Below are positions 19,301-28,700 of a stretch of DNA of 48,126 bases, one piece after another; position 1 is the stretch's first letter, and each line of letters starts with the position of its first letter. The notes below the pieces were generated by a model. The model had not been told where the DNA came from. It saw only the letters and a program-made list of their open reading frames with translations, and ran no database searches. A program made the translations under genes and the position numbers. This stretch comes from Verrucomicrobia bacterium UBA3750. GTDB taxonomy: Bacteria; Verrucomicrobiota; Kiritimatiellia; RFP12; UBA1067. Where the stretch lies: NCBI GenBank assembly GCA_002371755.1, contig DFGM01000160.1, positions 23,419 through 71,544 of the forward strand. The letters run 5' to 3'.

Positions 19301-19707
19301 AGAGTCGCCTCAAGCGCGTAGTTGCCCGCCGCAAGCGAGGTGAGGCCGCTTGGCGCATATCCGCCCACCCAAATGCAGCTCCTTCCCGGCACGCTCTTGC
19401 CGCTGGAGAAGGAATACGTCTTTACAACGGTTCCGCCCGAGTCCTTTACCTTTAGCGAAATCGCCGGCACGGTCGCGCTTGAGGTCGCGTCATTCGTGAC
19501 GCCACAGGCGAAAGTGACGCCCGAAGAGGACTTCGCTATCACAGAAACGGGGCAATACACTCCCGCCGTGGAGTTGGTGGTAAGTATAAGCGGCACCGAC
19601 CACGTAGGATCCACTGGCGCAAACTTCACCTCTGCCATCGCGGCAAGCGAAGCGCAAGCCGCCACCAGAGGCGCCACCCATCTCGCTATTATATTTGTTC
19701 TCTTCAT
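10375..19707 (-). CDS. Giant secreted multidomain protein with two von Willebrand A domains (3110 aa)
   Basis: A signal peptide (about residues 1-25, ending ASLAAMA) precedes a mosaic of extracellular domains. Approximate order: CARDB-like; VWA1 at 218-440 with metal-site motif DLTGSM; a jelly-roll segment; fibronectin-III (555-640); BACON (643-720); two Ig-like repeats (732-930); a jelly-roll with GTLSFWWKVSSE (930-1070); fibronectin-III; BACON; CARDB-like; VWA2 at 1470-1690 with DFTGSM; jelly-roll; BACON-like; a 510-residue module shared with the upstream giant gene (1905-2420), including an InlB-like stretch FGNLPRISRPGTRFYGWY; MBG-like repeats; a thioredoxin-like domain without a Cys pair (2583-2705); and three more MBG-like repeats with the YDG/YNG pattern. 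No LPXTG or PEP-CTERM tail is visible. VWA proteins bind partners through a metal site. Its place between Tad genes suggests a pilus-associated adhesin; this is inferred. AAGGAG precedes the ATG. Confidence 0.88.
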   Translation of the reverse strand: MKRTNIIARWVAPLVAACASLAAMAEVKFAPVDPTWSVPLILTTNSTAGVYCPVSVIAKSSSGVTFACGVTNDATSSATVPAISLKVKDSGGTVVKTYSFSSGKSVPGRSCIWVGGYAPSGLTSLAAGNYALEATLGAETRQFRFAIRDTARSVADAFTGAWSSITTKSGNDFASPPFAAGSAEAGFGSGDVATVQFGPYAPMDGIIEYKPGSDKGSLDLIFLIDLTGSMGGCITGLKNNITTFFTSLVNGDADHEPITNWRAKVVGYRDYFDDYGSSYYPWYEDHEWTSDVDTLISQISACVASGGGDGPESLLDAVWNITHTTGFREDASRVVLAFTDIGYKGTGLYSPYQDDWSKGSSNVQYGTGSTLLSNSTYLEYLRGVAKEAGDSATENELTVKVIASASDSYYHFTWLTDYCYPTNSSFTQVSSLSSFTTDADALRGLAGSVSASVRAADVVEPLLSAKITGPGILSYEWRNVSSADTNNTFTFKVSGLSDSYDTCDAATSGAWTKKTYELDEGTYTCQWFYKKLGYDGNLLDFGQVRRIEWIVATAAPTVTATDGTQSGNVTVTWSMPSDALKVKSYEVSRSEKGATAKTVLGSVMTTSYVDSSAVPGVDYTYYVRALNDAGFGEYGSDNGWRGVTLTLSPTSLSFGYAGETKSVTVGSNASWTIAATSGSLTATALTGSINVTADKNTALSSRTGSVTVRAGTTAHNVTRTVSVSQAKRPANLVKLEIVGGERTLEGGEGTTFTAVATFEDGTTNVVTTAAGWSITSGSKYGTIGAHTGVLATNPTTDTDGRLTVHATYTYAGSETVTKTAEVEVQIGFTKALLKPVSVVINGDDAIAVGETKPYRALVIYNDKTVEERTLSASALWSVTPASPKATVEKGSVAAMLSAYTGGITLSLQVAYTEAGATVSASKAVTVPAPITIPVAVDVEDPSGAKLYPLEFTTATSGTANVWYGQAAVSHDGTDAARSGRIFGAGTNSISTTVNEAGTLSFWWKVSSESIYDKFTFYVDGAPKAAISGTTGDWREMTFPVSAGPHTFTWEYAKDAKNDEGLDAAFVDMVRWVKLTPPAAPAVTASDGTDDTAVDIRWTKPDSSREILGYRVERSRPDGSARVVLAEDIVTTGWTDATAEPGLDYIYYVCAKNEAGYGEYGSDAGWRGVSLKVEPSELAFSGRGGESALSVESNAPWEIAAGDTWLTATATGAATAKVVAGENPSLDARDGTVAVTAAGATDHPKSIDISVTEAGRPPKIDVGFVAPYQNWRTKMQIAPADTEDEAYTYNPVSVFLSSDNLEISFGWTNKSEVAIGVPAIRFKLFRPGEAGDECIYEWTDGCKGARILKYHTPLTELPTGAAAWSGTLAADILKVLSPGDYMIEAEIGVDADDIDMSDNFAVFRFAVRDPALTQKDVLDDEHFSSVDFLWGNDFAQPPHIANRPDKEGLIAPAVQFGPYVPMNGFNGRISSDKAPLDIVFLVDFTGSMGGCINGLKRNIQEFFKTLVEGDKDHAPISDWRARVVGFQDETCDSNWYWDHDFTTDREALNSQINELYADNGGDWPESLLDALWRISKETAETKKFREDATRVVVAFTDAPYKTPMTYPGKHGSSDRTAVDAGKAAAEAGIILKLIASYNNESHFNALVSNCFSTNSTFTYTRSLSSFTGDAEALRGLAKTVSSVVTEAEVVEPMLSFSTTGRGTLSFDWINDSTADTNNTFQFTCDTVTNILNAAGSGWQSFSAEFEGGWHTFKWTYGKREYDGAVTDCGVLANVRWEQYEPQLEIAPEPMYVEYDGKPEKDAYVFTNRVERVDDMGIVTNVEETCCAKFSVKSDTVWKVKECDDWIKIVRGVGDGDGDLIVSADENMEYDRRIGFITVTAGEYGLATDVTKDVTVRVIQEKHPYVETDSVQILRVDVKPRWPWNELVDIDFLVVQPKDKMPGEKILVSLVGINEEGGDLINDYGILKDLRECAPRDGNLIATNSTTVVTRTGETNLIWPSGFIYSNDTVYAVCETTGVHRITWKSLGADWRVKEDALFKSLKDKYGNALPSTEKPFRGKDNGFHTPSFAVRLTAQCRGKAESFTSNPVRVDTRVGKSAEQSTSSWSGGAIIFGTEMVGHPDGAVDPVPYDSTTNDNGWVSLDFVEKLPEVWSNCTTKLCVLNNNNVFIEGGTITNSQTWKSGEVHVVRDNVFVDPAKGYLTIEDGAIVKFCFATTIYVHDNESDDYLNRHNILVKGAHFCSAYDQTYGSNTLYSAHSTAESDGGANWVRSEGYSDEVFYGKETWQKSRYHKAILQIKLKTTVKDPETGVVSTSDVFKERYYSRGQEFGNLPRISRPGTRFYGWYSQSPAGSTLFKQTLEASEYTAKKVAEYGIASTNIAYSTNNSIAAKRGADNKYIYGLLCPTNWCDTVLCEKVNVEGSGVATIYPETVVYDGKAHMADITVRMSDEIVDSENYAVEVAGAPCVNAGSYPITLEFSKDYSGVLEKVFVIEPRSTAGVVVQFKVDGTVANSAMYMPAGLKEPSVSVSDPEMGIIPASDYTGKWLDVNWKTKVGPGRYHYEVKFGSNFTGPAITNEFTVTVNPDYVYKEYGSEREAKTEIWKTPRTHDGTHERRILYIGGNDMMTEYVKNVIKSDIELNDYIVDNFICWADTDVTSDAFKRYSEGLDYVAPPVIAVLSKRDTSRYIDRISGYVTAGKLLAFLEDALAAPEDASSATLTLEKTEYTWTGTTISPPDGTVKVKFAGDEIDASNYSLVYSSGTRTDVGEYTVKAVFEGSLYSGETEEVAFRIVPAALVAGDITLTPASASVVYNGEYQRPEVTVAGGIDYTVSWGAGDWTKAGTYSLTVTASGNHTGSVTKNFTIAKAVVSGAVIELDSGYLEVSEDKMPSSPVKPAMLSVHDAARTYLEGTDYTIDWGDDEGYMTAGTNIITATFKGNYSGTATTNFIIEVMVKAATPEFDPASGTGVEVDAANAGEATSKVVIAVPSAVAAYVDAATYQTYFKKTATKDPTTGKWIVTAEIDKAVVLPATMTIGAKTALLEEHIIDAVLGTSEEPVFAAVPGMWYTLLGSATPSFGVSTGTPRLATGDSVALPKPNIPGPKAFFKLRVKATEE
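12412..14008 (-). repeat. Long direct repeat, copy 1 (inside the 3110-aa gene)
   Basis: This segment matches 21965-23560 in the upstream giant gene, in the same orientation, with an offset of 9550-9556 bases. In a hand alignment of 13081-13500 against 22631-23050 I count 10 differences in 420 bases and no gaps. One run (about 13193-13320) is identical. Towards both ends the match falls off and small gaps appear. The region looks visibly richer in A and T than the flanking domains. Confidence 0.9.
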
Positions 19708-19741
19708 GTTCTTGTCTCCTTCCTTCTTTCCTTCCGGGGCT

Positions 19742-22700
19742 TTAGTCCAGCTTCATTTTAAGGAAGCCGGATTCGCCAGCAGGAGGCGCTATCTTCAACT
19801 TCATCTTCGTGCCATCGCCCGGGACGGATTCCGCCTGAACCTCGTCCGCAGAGACGCGCGAACTATCCAATTCGCCCAGCTTGGCCGAGCGTCTTATGGC
19901 TTTCGCAAACGCCTTTCTGACATCCTCCAGTTTCGTGGAGAACTCGTAAGGCGTTTCATCTTTCTTGATGCTCACCACGACGGACATTTCCGTTCCGGAG
20001 CCCGTTTCGGCGAGAGTAAATCCGTTCACCTCGATTTCAAGACCGTCTACGCTTTCGAGATTGCGAGCGACAGCGAGGAACTCGCTGAGTCTGTAGGAAA
20101 CGTAGGCGTGGGAGGCTATCTTGCCTTCGTCGAGGCCTATCGCCTCGACCCAGTTCCTGAACGCTGCATATTCAGTAGCATTCGTGACGGAACTCTTAAC
20201 CTTCTTATCCGTCCAATCTATCGCGGCTATGGCGTCCGCCACATCTTTAGGATCGGCATCATCACCGAGAACCGCCAAGGAATCAGTCTCGCCATCCCAA
20301 GCCACAAGCACGATCGAGAATGCAGCTTCCGCCTTTCCTGAGTAATTCCCCTTGAATTTCGCGGTGACCGTGAAATCGCCAGCCTTGCGGTAGGCGCCGT
20401 CAGACCATCCGTCGCCCCATACAATATCATAATCTACACCTGGAATATAGACTCGGCCATCGTCGTCGTAGACGCGCAGGACTTTTGGCGCATATGCGAT
20501 CGCACCAGAGCCGTCGCGGATGGATTCCCCGTCTCTATCGATAAGAATATGGGCGGAACCGGTTACATCTCTCGCCGCAATAACGAACTTTCTTGTTATA
20601 GTCCCCGTGTAATTGCCAGAGAAGGAAACTGCGAGGGCGTGTTCCCCTGCATTGCACCAGTCGTCGGTGCCATAGTCGCATCTGACGCCTTCAAGCAAAG
20701 CCATAACGGCCGGACGCTGCACCTCGCCATTGTATACCGTGCTTTCGTAAGACGGCTGGCTGTAATCGCCATACGCATCGGACACAAGTTTCACACCCAG
20801 TATATGGGCAAGTCCCGCATAATTCGCATCGGTCACTTCCCGCGGCAAAATCGAATAGCTGACACTCGAGGTCTCGCCGGTTACCGTAAAACCGGCCACC
20901 TTGACACCTTCCTTCATGCGCGCCTTGAGCAGATACTCTCCGACATCAACGCTCTCCGTTTCCGTGATTACCATGTAGTCGTCGCTGACTATTGTTTTTT
21001 CCGCATAGACGATGACGAGGTCTTCTTCGGATGGGTGCTGCTCGCGGCCGCTGTACACAAGTTCGTCGCGTCCTTCCTTCACGGTCACGCTCGCAGGGGA
21101 AATATCGACAGGCGCCCCCAGCGAAGTCCTGAGAAAATCCTCCAAATCCGCCCTACCGATGTATCCGGCATGGCGCATGATGAACATATCCGGCTCGTCG
21201 GGGTTTATAACACAAATGAGAGGATACGATTCGTCAAGCATGCCTGAAGCATATTTCGCATACGACGAACCTTCATCGGAAGCAAACTCATGCCAGCACG
21301 TGAAGTTCTCGACCACCCACTCGTTGAACGCTATATCCTTCGTTATGAGATTCTTGACATAGGCCGTCTCGAGATCGTTTGTCTCGCCGCAGAAATAGAA
21401 CACGAGCTTGCCCTCTTCACGCGCCTTTGCCATCGCCGCCGTCGCGGAAGATACCGAATAGCGAGCGCTATCGAACCAGAAGCCGGGATTTTCCTTAATT
21501 GTGAACTTCCTCGTCAATTTGCCCGAATAATTGTCGTTGAAGACGATATCGAAGGCATACTCGCCTGGCCAGCCGCGCTCCCACGCCACTGGGTCTCGCC
21601 ATTCGATACGGTAGTCGGAGCTCGGCACGGGGCCTTCCGCACCCCTCTCGCCCATCCCTTCAAGCGTTATCTCAAGCCTGGGCTCGTCCACCCCGCCATA
21701 CGCCTTGCCTGCATATTCTTTCGGCACGAAAAGCGTACTTTCAGGCAATATCGAGACTTTCGCCTTCGCAACCGGCCTTTGCAAAACCTTGAACATCGCC
21801 TCAGGCGAGTTCACATACGTCGAAGTAAAGCTCGCCTTTACCTTGTATACGCCAGCTGTCACATATCCTTCCGGGTAATCTTCGCCGTAATCCACACTGT
21901 ACACGCTGGCCGGAATAAGAAAAGAACCGAGCATTATCGAATCTATGGCCGGGGCATGCACCCTGCCGTCGTAAACAACTTCCTCCGGATATATCGTCAC
22001 AATACCAGCGCTTTCAACATCCATCTCTTCGCAAAGAACCGTATCGCTCCAATTTGTGGGGCAAAGAAGACCATATATGTATTTATTGTCAGAACTCCGT
22101 TTTCTTGCTATCGAATTATCCGTAGAATAGGCAATGTTAGTGCTGACAACACCGTATTCCGCAACTTTCTTTGCTGTATACTCACTCCCATCGAGATTCT
22201 TTCCGAAAATACCGTCTGGAGACTGGGAGAACCAGCCGTAAAATTGTGTCCCAGGACGGCTGACTCGCGGCAAATTGCCAAATTCCTGGCCACGAGAATA
22301 ATACCGCTCCTTGAATACTTCCGAGGTGGATACCACACCGGTTTCAGGATCTTTTACGGTCGTTTTGAGCTTAATCTGCAATATAGCCTTGTGATACCTC
22401 GAACTCTGCCAAGTTTCTGTACCGTAAAACACTTCGTCCGAATATCCCTCGGACCTCACCCAATTGGCGCCTCCTTTAGATTCTGTCGTACTATGAGCCG
22501 AGTAGAGAGTGTTCGATCCATATGTCTGGTCGTATGCGCTGCAAAAGTGTGCGCCTTTGACAAGAATATTGTGCCTGTTTAGGTAATCGTCGGATTCGTT
22601 ATCATGCACATAAATCGTAGTCGCAAAACAGAACTTTACTATTGCGCCGTCTTCAATGGTTAGATATCCTTTCGCCGGATCCACGAAGACGTTGTCTCTT

Positions 22701-25700
22701 ACGACATGCACCTCTCCCGACTTCCAAGTCTGGCTGTTCGTAATCGTCCCGCCCTCGATGAACACATTATTGTTATTCAGGACGCATAGTTTTGTCGTGC
22801 AATTCGACCAGACTTCAGGAAGCTTCTCGACAAAATCCAAGGACACCCATCCGTTGTCATTTGTCGTGCTGTCATATGGCACGGGGTCTACCGCGCCATC
22901 TGGATGGCCAACCATTTCCGTCCCGGATATGATGGCGCCGCCAGACCAGGAACTCACGCTTTGTTCGGCGCTCTTTCCTACTCTGGTATCCACCCTGACA
23001 GGATTGGAAGTGAAAGATTCCGCCGTCCCTCTGCATTGCGCGGTCAGTCTCACGGCAAAACTTGGAGTATGGAATCCATTGTTCTCACCTCTAAACGGCT
23101 TCTCATAAGAAGATATCAGAGAATTGCCGTATTTATCCTTCAAAGATTTGAACAGAGCATCCTCTTTATTTTTCCAATCGGCGCCAAGTGATTTCCAGGT
23201 AATACGGTGTATGCCGGTTGTTTCGCAAATCGCATAGACAGTATCGTTGGAGCATAAAAATCCCGAAGGCCACATCAGATTTGTCTTGCCAATCCTGGAG
23301 ACAATTGCAATAGAGTTGGTTGTTATCAAGCTTCCATCCCTGGGTGCGCATTCGCGTAAATCTTTCAGTATGCCGTAATTCTCAATCAAGTCTCCACCTT
23401 CTTCATTAATGCCGACAAGTGACACCAATATCTTTTCATCGGGAGTCTTGTCCTTGGGCTGAACAACGAGGAAATCGATGTCAACCAATTCGTTCCAAGG
23501 CCACCGAGGCTTCACGTCCACACGAAGGATCTGGACAGAGTCCGTTTCGACATAAGGATGCGCATTTTGGACGACGCCCACCTCTTCAGTCTTTATGTCG
23601 TCGGATTCCAGGCCATATTCTCCCGCCACGACCGTGAAGCTTCCCTCTCGGATGGCGTAAGTCTCGTTTTCGTCCACCGTTATCACAATCGTGCCGTCGC
23701 CATCGCCATTGTCCTGGACGAAATGGATCCAGTCTGGGCGCCCTTCTTCGGCCACCTTCCACACCGTATTGCAACGGACCTTGTAAGTGGCGCCGAACCG
23801 CAGAACCTTCACACCTCCCTCTCCCCTGACGGTCTGCACCTCGTTCGTCCCGAGATAATCGACGACGGCAGGATCCGGCGTGACATGAAGCGAAGTAGCT
23901 GCTGGAGTCCACCTTACACCAGCTATTGCACCGCAATCCACCGTGGCATCTGGATCGTAGTTCGTCTTGTGGTATTTCCACTTGAATATGTGGGTGCCCT
24001 CGCCTGGGAAGGCAAATCTGGCCGGTTCTATGGCCTCGTCGGGTTCGACACCCGTTTCAGCCATTTCTCCTTCCTCGACTTCCTCGCTCTCTTCGCCTTC
24101 ATCCGGAATCTTGAGATCCTCGAAGCGAAGGGTCTCGCGCACCCATGTCCTGTCGGAGGCTCTCGTCATGTTGGTGACGCCCTCGCACGAGAAATCCAGG
24201 ATGTTGTTTGTTCCTGCCGCCGAATCGTTGCACCACAGAAACTCTAGAGTTCCTTCGCCATGCGCCGTAGCGCTGAAATATGGCTCCACTATAACAGCTT
24301 CAGTCGGCACTTGCTCGTAGATAATCTTGGCGAGCGCCTGGAGGCGAGAAGTATCTTGCGTAAACTCGGCTAGAGTCCCCGTACCCGAAGTCTCTTCCAG
24401 CTTGCGGCCTTCAGCAAGGGCCACAAGATCCCCGTGCCAGTGGGCATTCGCCCTGTAGTCGGCGTCGATGCTGCCGTAATAATCGCCATCCCCGATGATA
24501 GTGAGCTGTATATCCGCCTCTCGCAGCACCTCGTCGAGTCCTTCAAGCGTCACACCTGCGCACCCTGGCGCCGTTAGGGGAACATGCGGAGGCTCGTCGG
24601 TAAATACGACTACCGCGCGCGCCGCTTCCCCGGCATCGCGGAATGCCGAATCTCCGGCAACCGCTACATATGTATCGGGCCGGGAAGGTGAAGCTTCATC
24701 CCACACAGTGGACCAGCCCTTGGCGAGATAATAAAGTGCATCATACGAAGATTCGCCGGCGTTTCCGCCGCCACCATAGCATTGCTCGCGCAACGCCTCC
24801 AGGTTTTCCTTGAGCTGCTTGCGATTCGTGGTGAACGGCGTTTCGACAAACCAGTTTTTGAATCTGCAGTCGCTATCCGAGCCATCACCCCTTATGCCGT
24901 AGTCGCTGAATCCGGCAATCTTGATGCGCAAATCCTCAATCGGGGAAATGCCGGCCTTGGGGTCGCCCAGAAGCAAACGGTCGATAAACGCGCCAATATT
25001 GTTCATTAGACCGATGATGCACGTATCCATCGAGCCGGTGAAATCCACGAGGAGCACTATGTCGACAGGCTTCTTTACCGTGATACGCGTGCCGTTCAGC
25101 CCGTTCATCGGCACATATGGGCCGAACTGCACCGTGCAATCCTCGTACGAAAACGTTCCGCCATAGCCGTCGGAGCGGGTGATGTTGCGGAACGCGATAT
25201 GCGGCGGCTGGGCATAATCGTTGCCGGCTTCAAAGACAAAATTGGACCAGTTGCCATCGTCAAACACGTCTACGCCCGCCTCAAGCCCGGGATTGCGCAC
25301 CGCAAAACGGAAATAGGCGGTATTGTTGCTCCTGTCCGGATCGTCCATCAGGTTGTCGGGGTCGATAAACGCCACTAGCTTGTAATCGCCGCACGGGAGC
25401 GCCTTGAGATGTTCGCCGCTCCAGAATCCGCAAGCCTTCTTCTCTCCAGCCCCGGCGTAGCGGCTCTCCATCCTGTCCGGCGCGGTATCCTTCCACTTCA
25501 TCACGACGTTTGTCATGCTGTAGACGCGGAACTCCACAGCCGGTATCTCAACCTCGACCTTGCTCTTGTTCTCGAATCCGAACGATATCTTCACGTCCTC
25601 GCCTATATCGAATACACTGACAGGCGAATACGAAACCACGTCCTCCGTTCCATTCGTCGTGACAAGAAGCTCCGTCCTCCAATCTTCCTGGGGCTTTGCG

Positions 25701-28700
25701 AACTTCAAGTCGATACTTGCCGATTGGGCCACGCTGATGTCGACGTATTTGGGCTTGTCGAGATTGTTCCCCTTGGCGTCTATTCCGCCAGTGATTGTGA
25801 CTTTACCGAAACGCATGGAGGATTCCGTGGTCTTTGTGGCCGTTATGTCGAAACCTCCAGAAGTCTTTTTCACCTTGATCCAGCTCTTGTTGCTCTGAAC
25901 CTTCCAATTGGCATTGGATTCTACGCTTACGCTTACGGTTTCGTTTGTCGGATCGTTCGAAAAACAACACGACAACGGATCAGCCCTCAAAAAGACGCCC
26001 CTGTGACCGCTATCCTTTCCGCAACTGCCCCAACCTGCCGGATTGCGCGCCTTCACTTCATAACTATAGATGACACCAGGCTGGGCAGTCAAATCAGTAT
26101 AGGTCCTCGCCATCAGCACATCGGATATCGCCACTCCGTTCCGAAACACTTGATAACCGGTAATCGTCTTTGCCGGAGAAGGCACGCCCCAAGTGATGTA
26201 TACCCTGTCATCAAACATCCCGTCTGTCGCTTCAACCAGCGAAGACACTCCCCAGTCTAGAGCCGGCTTGTTCAAAACCGTCCACTCGATCCTGTCCACC
26301 CATGCGGCATCGGTTGCTATGGACTTCTTACCATCCTTGACATATTCCCAGCGCAAATTATGCGTTTTCTGCTCGAAATCGAACACAACCCATTTCCAGC
26401 CGTTAGTGCCGCTTATCCTAGCGAGTTCCTCGCCATTGTCGGTAAAGACCATATAATCATATGTAGGCTCGCTCTCGGTTCTCCACCAAAACGAAAAAAT
26501 GCCTGCTCCCGTCACCTTGGTTTGCATCCAGCTTGTGCCGCCATGCGGAATCTTGCCGCTCTGGGCGGCATCGTAATCCGTCTCGTCGTAGATGCCGTAC
26601 ACGGTCTTGTACTGTCCAAACCAGCCGGCGCCGCCTGCACCGGTGCTGCCGGTCGTAAACGAAAACGCCGGACTGAACAATTCGCGGCCTTCGGCATTCT
26701 GCGTATCCACGGCAATCGGGATTGTGGTCGTATCGGGCACGTTCACCACCTTTTCCGCCTCCACCTTGATGATGGCGGTTGTTGCCGTCACATCCCGCCC
26801 GTTCTTTATGGTGACGACTTCGGAAGCCGATATGACTCGCGAATAGATTCGCATGTCGTCAAGATCGCCGGAATACCACTTGTCGCCAACCCTGCCGAAG
26901 CGAAGCGGCTCGGTTGAGACGGCACGATTCTCCATAAAAGACGTTTCGCCGGCCTTCACGGCATCAAGGTAGGCCGTTGCTTTCCTGCCGTCCCAGACGA
27001 GAGCCACATGATGCCACTCGCCCGCCGAGACTTTCTTTGACGTCGCGAGCGTCTTGCCGCAGAAGCTCCAAACGCCGGCGGAAGAGACCGAAAGCGACAA
27101 CTGGTCGCCACGATAAACAACCGGATAGTCGCTCTCACCAGCCTGTGGACATATCCAAGCAGCAAGCGTAAACGCATTAGTGACGCCATCAAGCGGCGAG
27201 GGTGCGCCGGCCACCTCTATCATGGAGCCGGTGTCCTTGCCGTAGAACCTGAATGCGCCATCCACGCCTTCAGTGCGATCTGCCACAAGCGAAAGATTCG
27301 TGCCGACGCCAGTGCGATTGTAGACGCTATAATCTTGAACACTCCAGCTGTTCACGGGATACCAAGCGACAAGCCCATCCGCAACGGAAGAATACCCCAC
27401 CTCTTTCTGCCAGCTCGCACCCAAGACGAGTTCGTCACCCGCGCCTGCGGGAAGCGGAGTGAGTGTTACGCGTGAGCCGTCATAGCTGCTCAACCGCGCA
27501 TCGGGTTCGCCCGGAAAGAGAGTCCAGACGCTATCGACAAGATTGCTCGTGCCGTCGCTGTATGTTGCCCAAGCCTTGAACTCGCGCGATACGCTCGCGT
27601 TTACCGTATCGGGGCCGGTGATATCGAGCTTTGCGGGATACTTGAGGGAAACAGGATTCGCACCTATCACCGTGAGCCTGTTGGTTGTCACGTTGAGATA
27701 GTAGTTTGCGGGGTCCGTGCCGGTTTTCAGGGTATATGTGAAGTAATTGGGCGAATAGCCCACATCCGTCTGCGACCCGAAGGCATGAGCCGATTCCACG
27801 CCTTCCCCGTCCACGAATCCGCCCCAGTCCACGCGGTCGTATTCCAGCGGTTCTCCGTCGTATTCCTTCTGGGCGCCCCCAGAGATTATCCAAGCGGATT
27901 TGGGACGCACGGTGATCACCTTCGAGACCTTGCCCGTGTAGGCTCCGTCGCCCTCGATCTCGATTGTCCATTCACCCACTCTCCATTTGCAAAGCTCCCA
28001 GTCGCCCCAAATGAACTTGTAATAGCCTGGATTGTCCGGCCAAGGCTTCTTGCCGGTATACTCGATCTCGTCCGTCACGATTCCGGGGATTGTTCCGTCG
28101 GTCATGGCGGCTTCCCAAATCGTCACTCTGGCCGTCGCGACATTGGATTCATCGTAACCTGTAGCGCGTATCTTGCAATAGACCGTATACGTGCCAAGCT
28201 GGGCGAAGCCGTAATTGCCGGTTCGCCAGCTCGTCCCGTCGAGCGAATAATAGACCGTGTAGCTTGTTGGAGGATAAGCAGAGGATGGATAGGCGTAAAC
28301 GGAATGCGCATAGCCATCGTACGGCCCAGCCCAGCCGGTTGCCGAACATGTCATCGTGCGGTTCGCTATAGCCACCGTCTCGGAGCCTTCGCGCGTGTTG
28401 TAGCCCGTGGCCGTCACCTTGTAATAAACCGTGTTTGTGCCGGTAAGGAAAGAAGGGTTTGTCGTAGTCCAGCCCGTCTTGCCGTCCATCGAATATTGCA
28501 CCCTGGCGCCGCTGGAAGGCGTCTTTACCCTGACTGTTATTGAATGCCACGCACCATCGTACAACCCGGTATAACCAAACGATTCGAGAGATATGTCTTT
28601 ATTGTCAAGTATCCGGACTCTTTGCGAATCGGTCACTGACATATAGCCGGACTTGGTGATACGGAAATAGACGGTATATTCGCCCACATCCTTGTATAGG

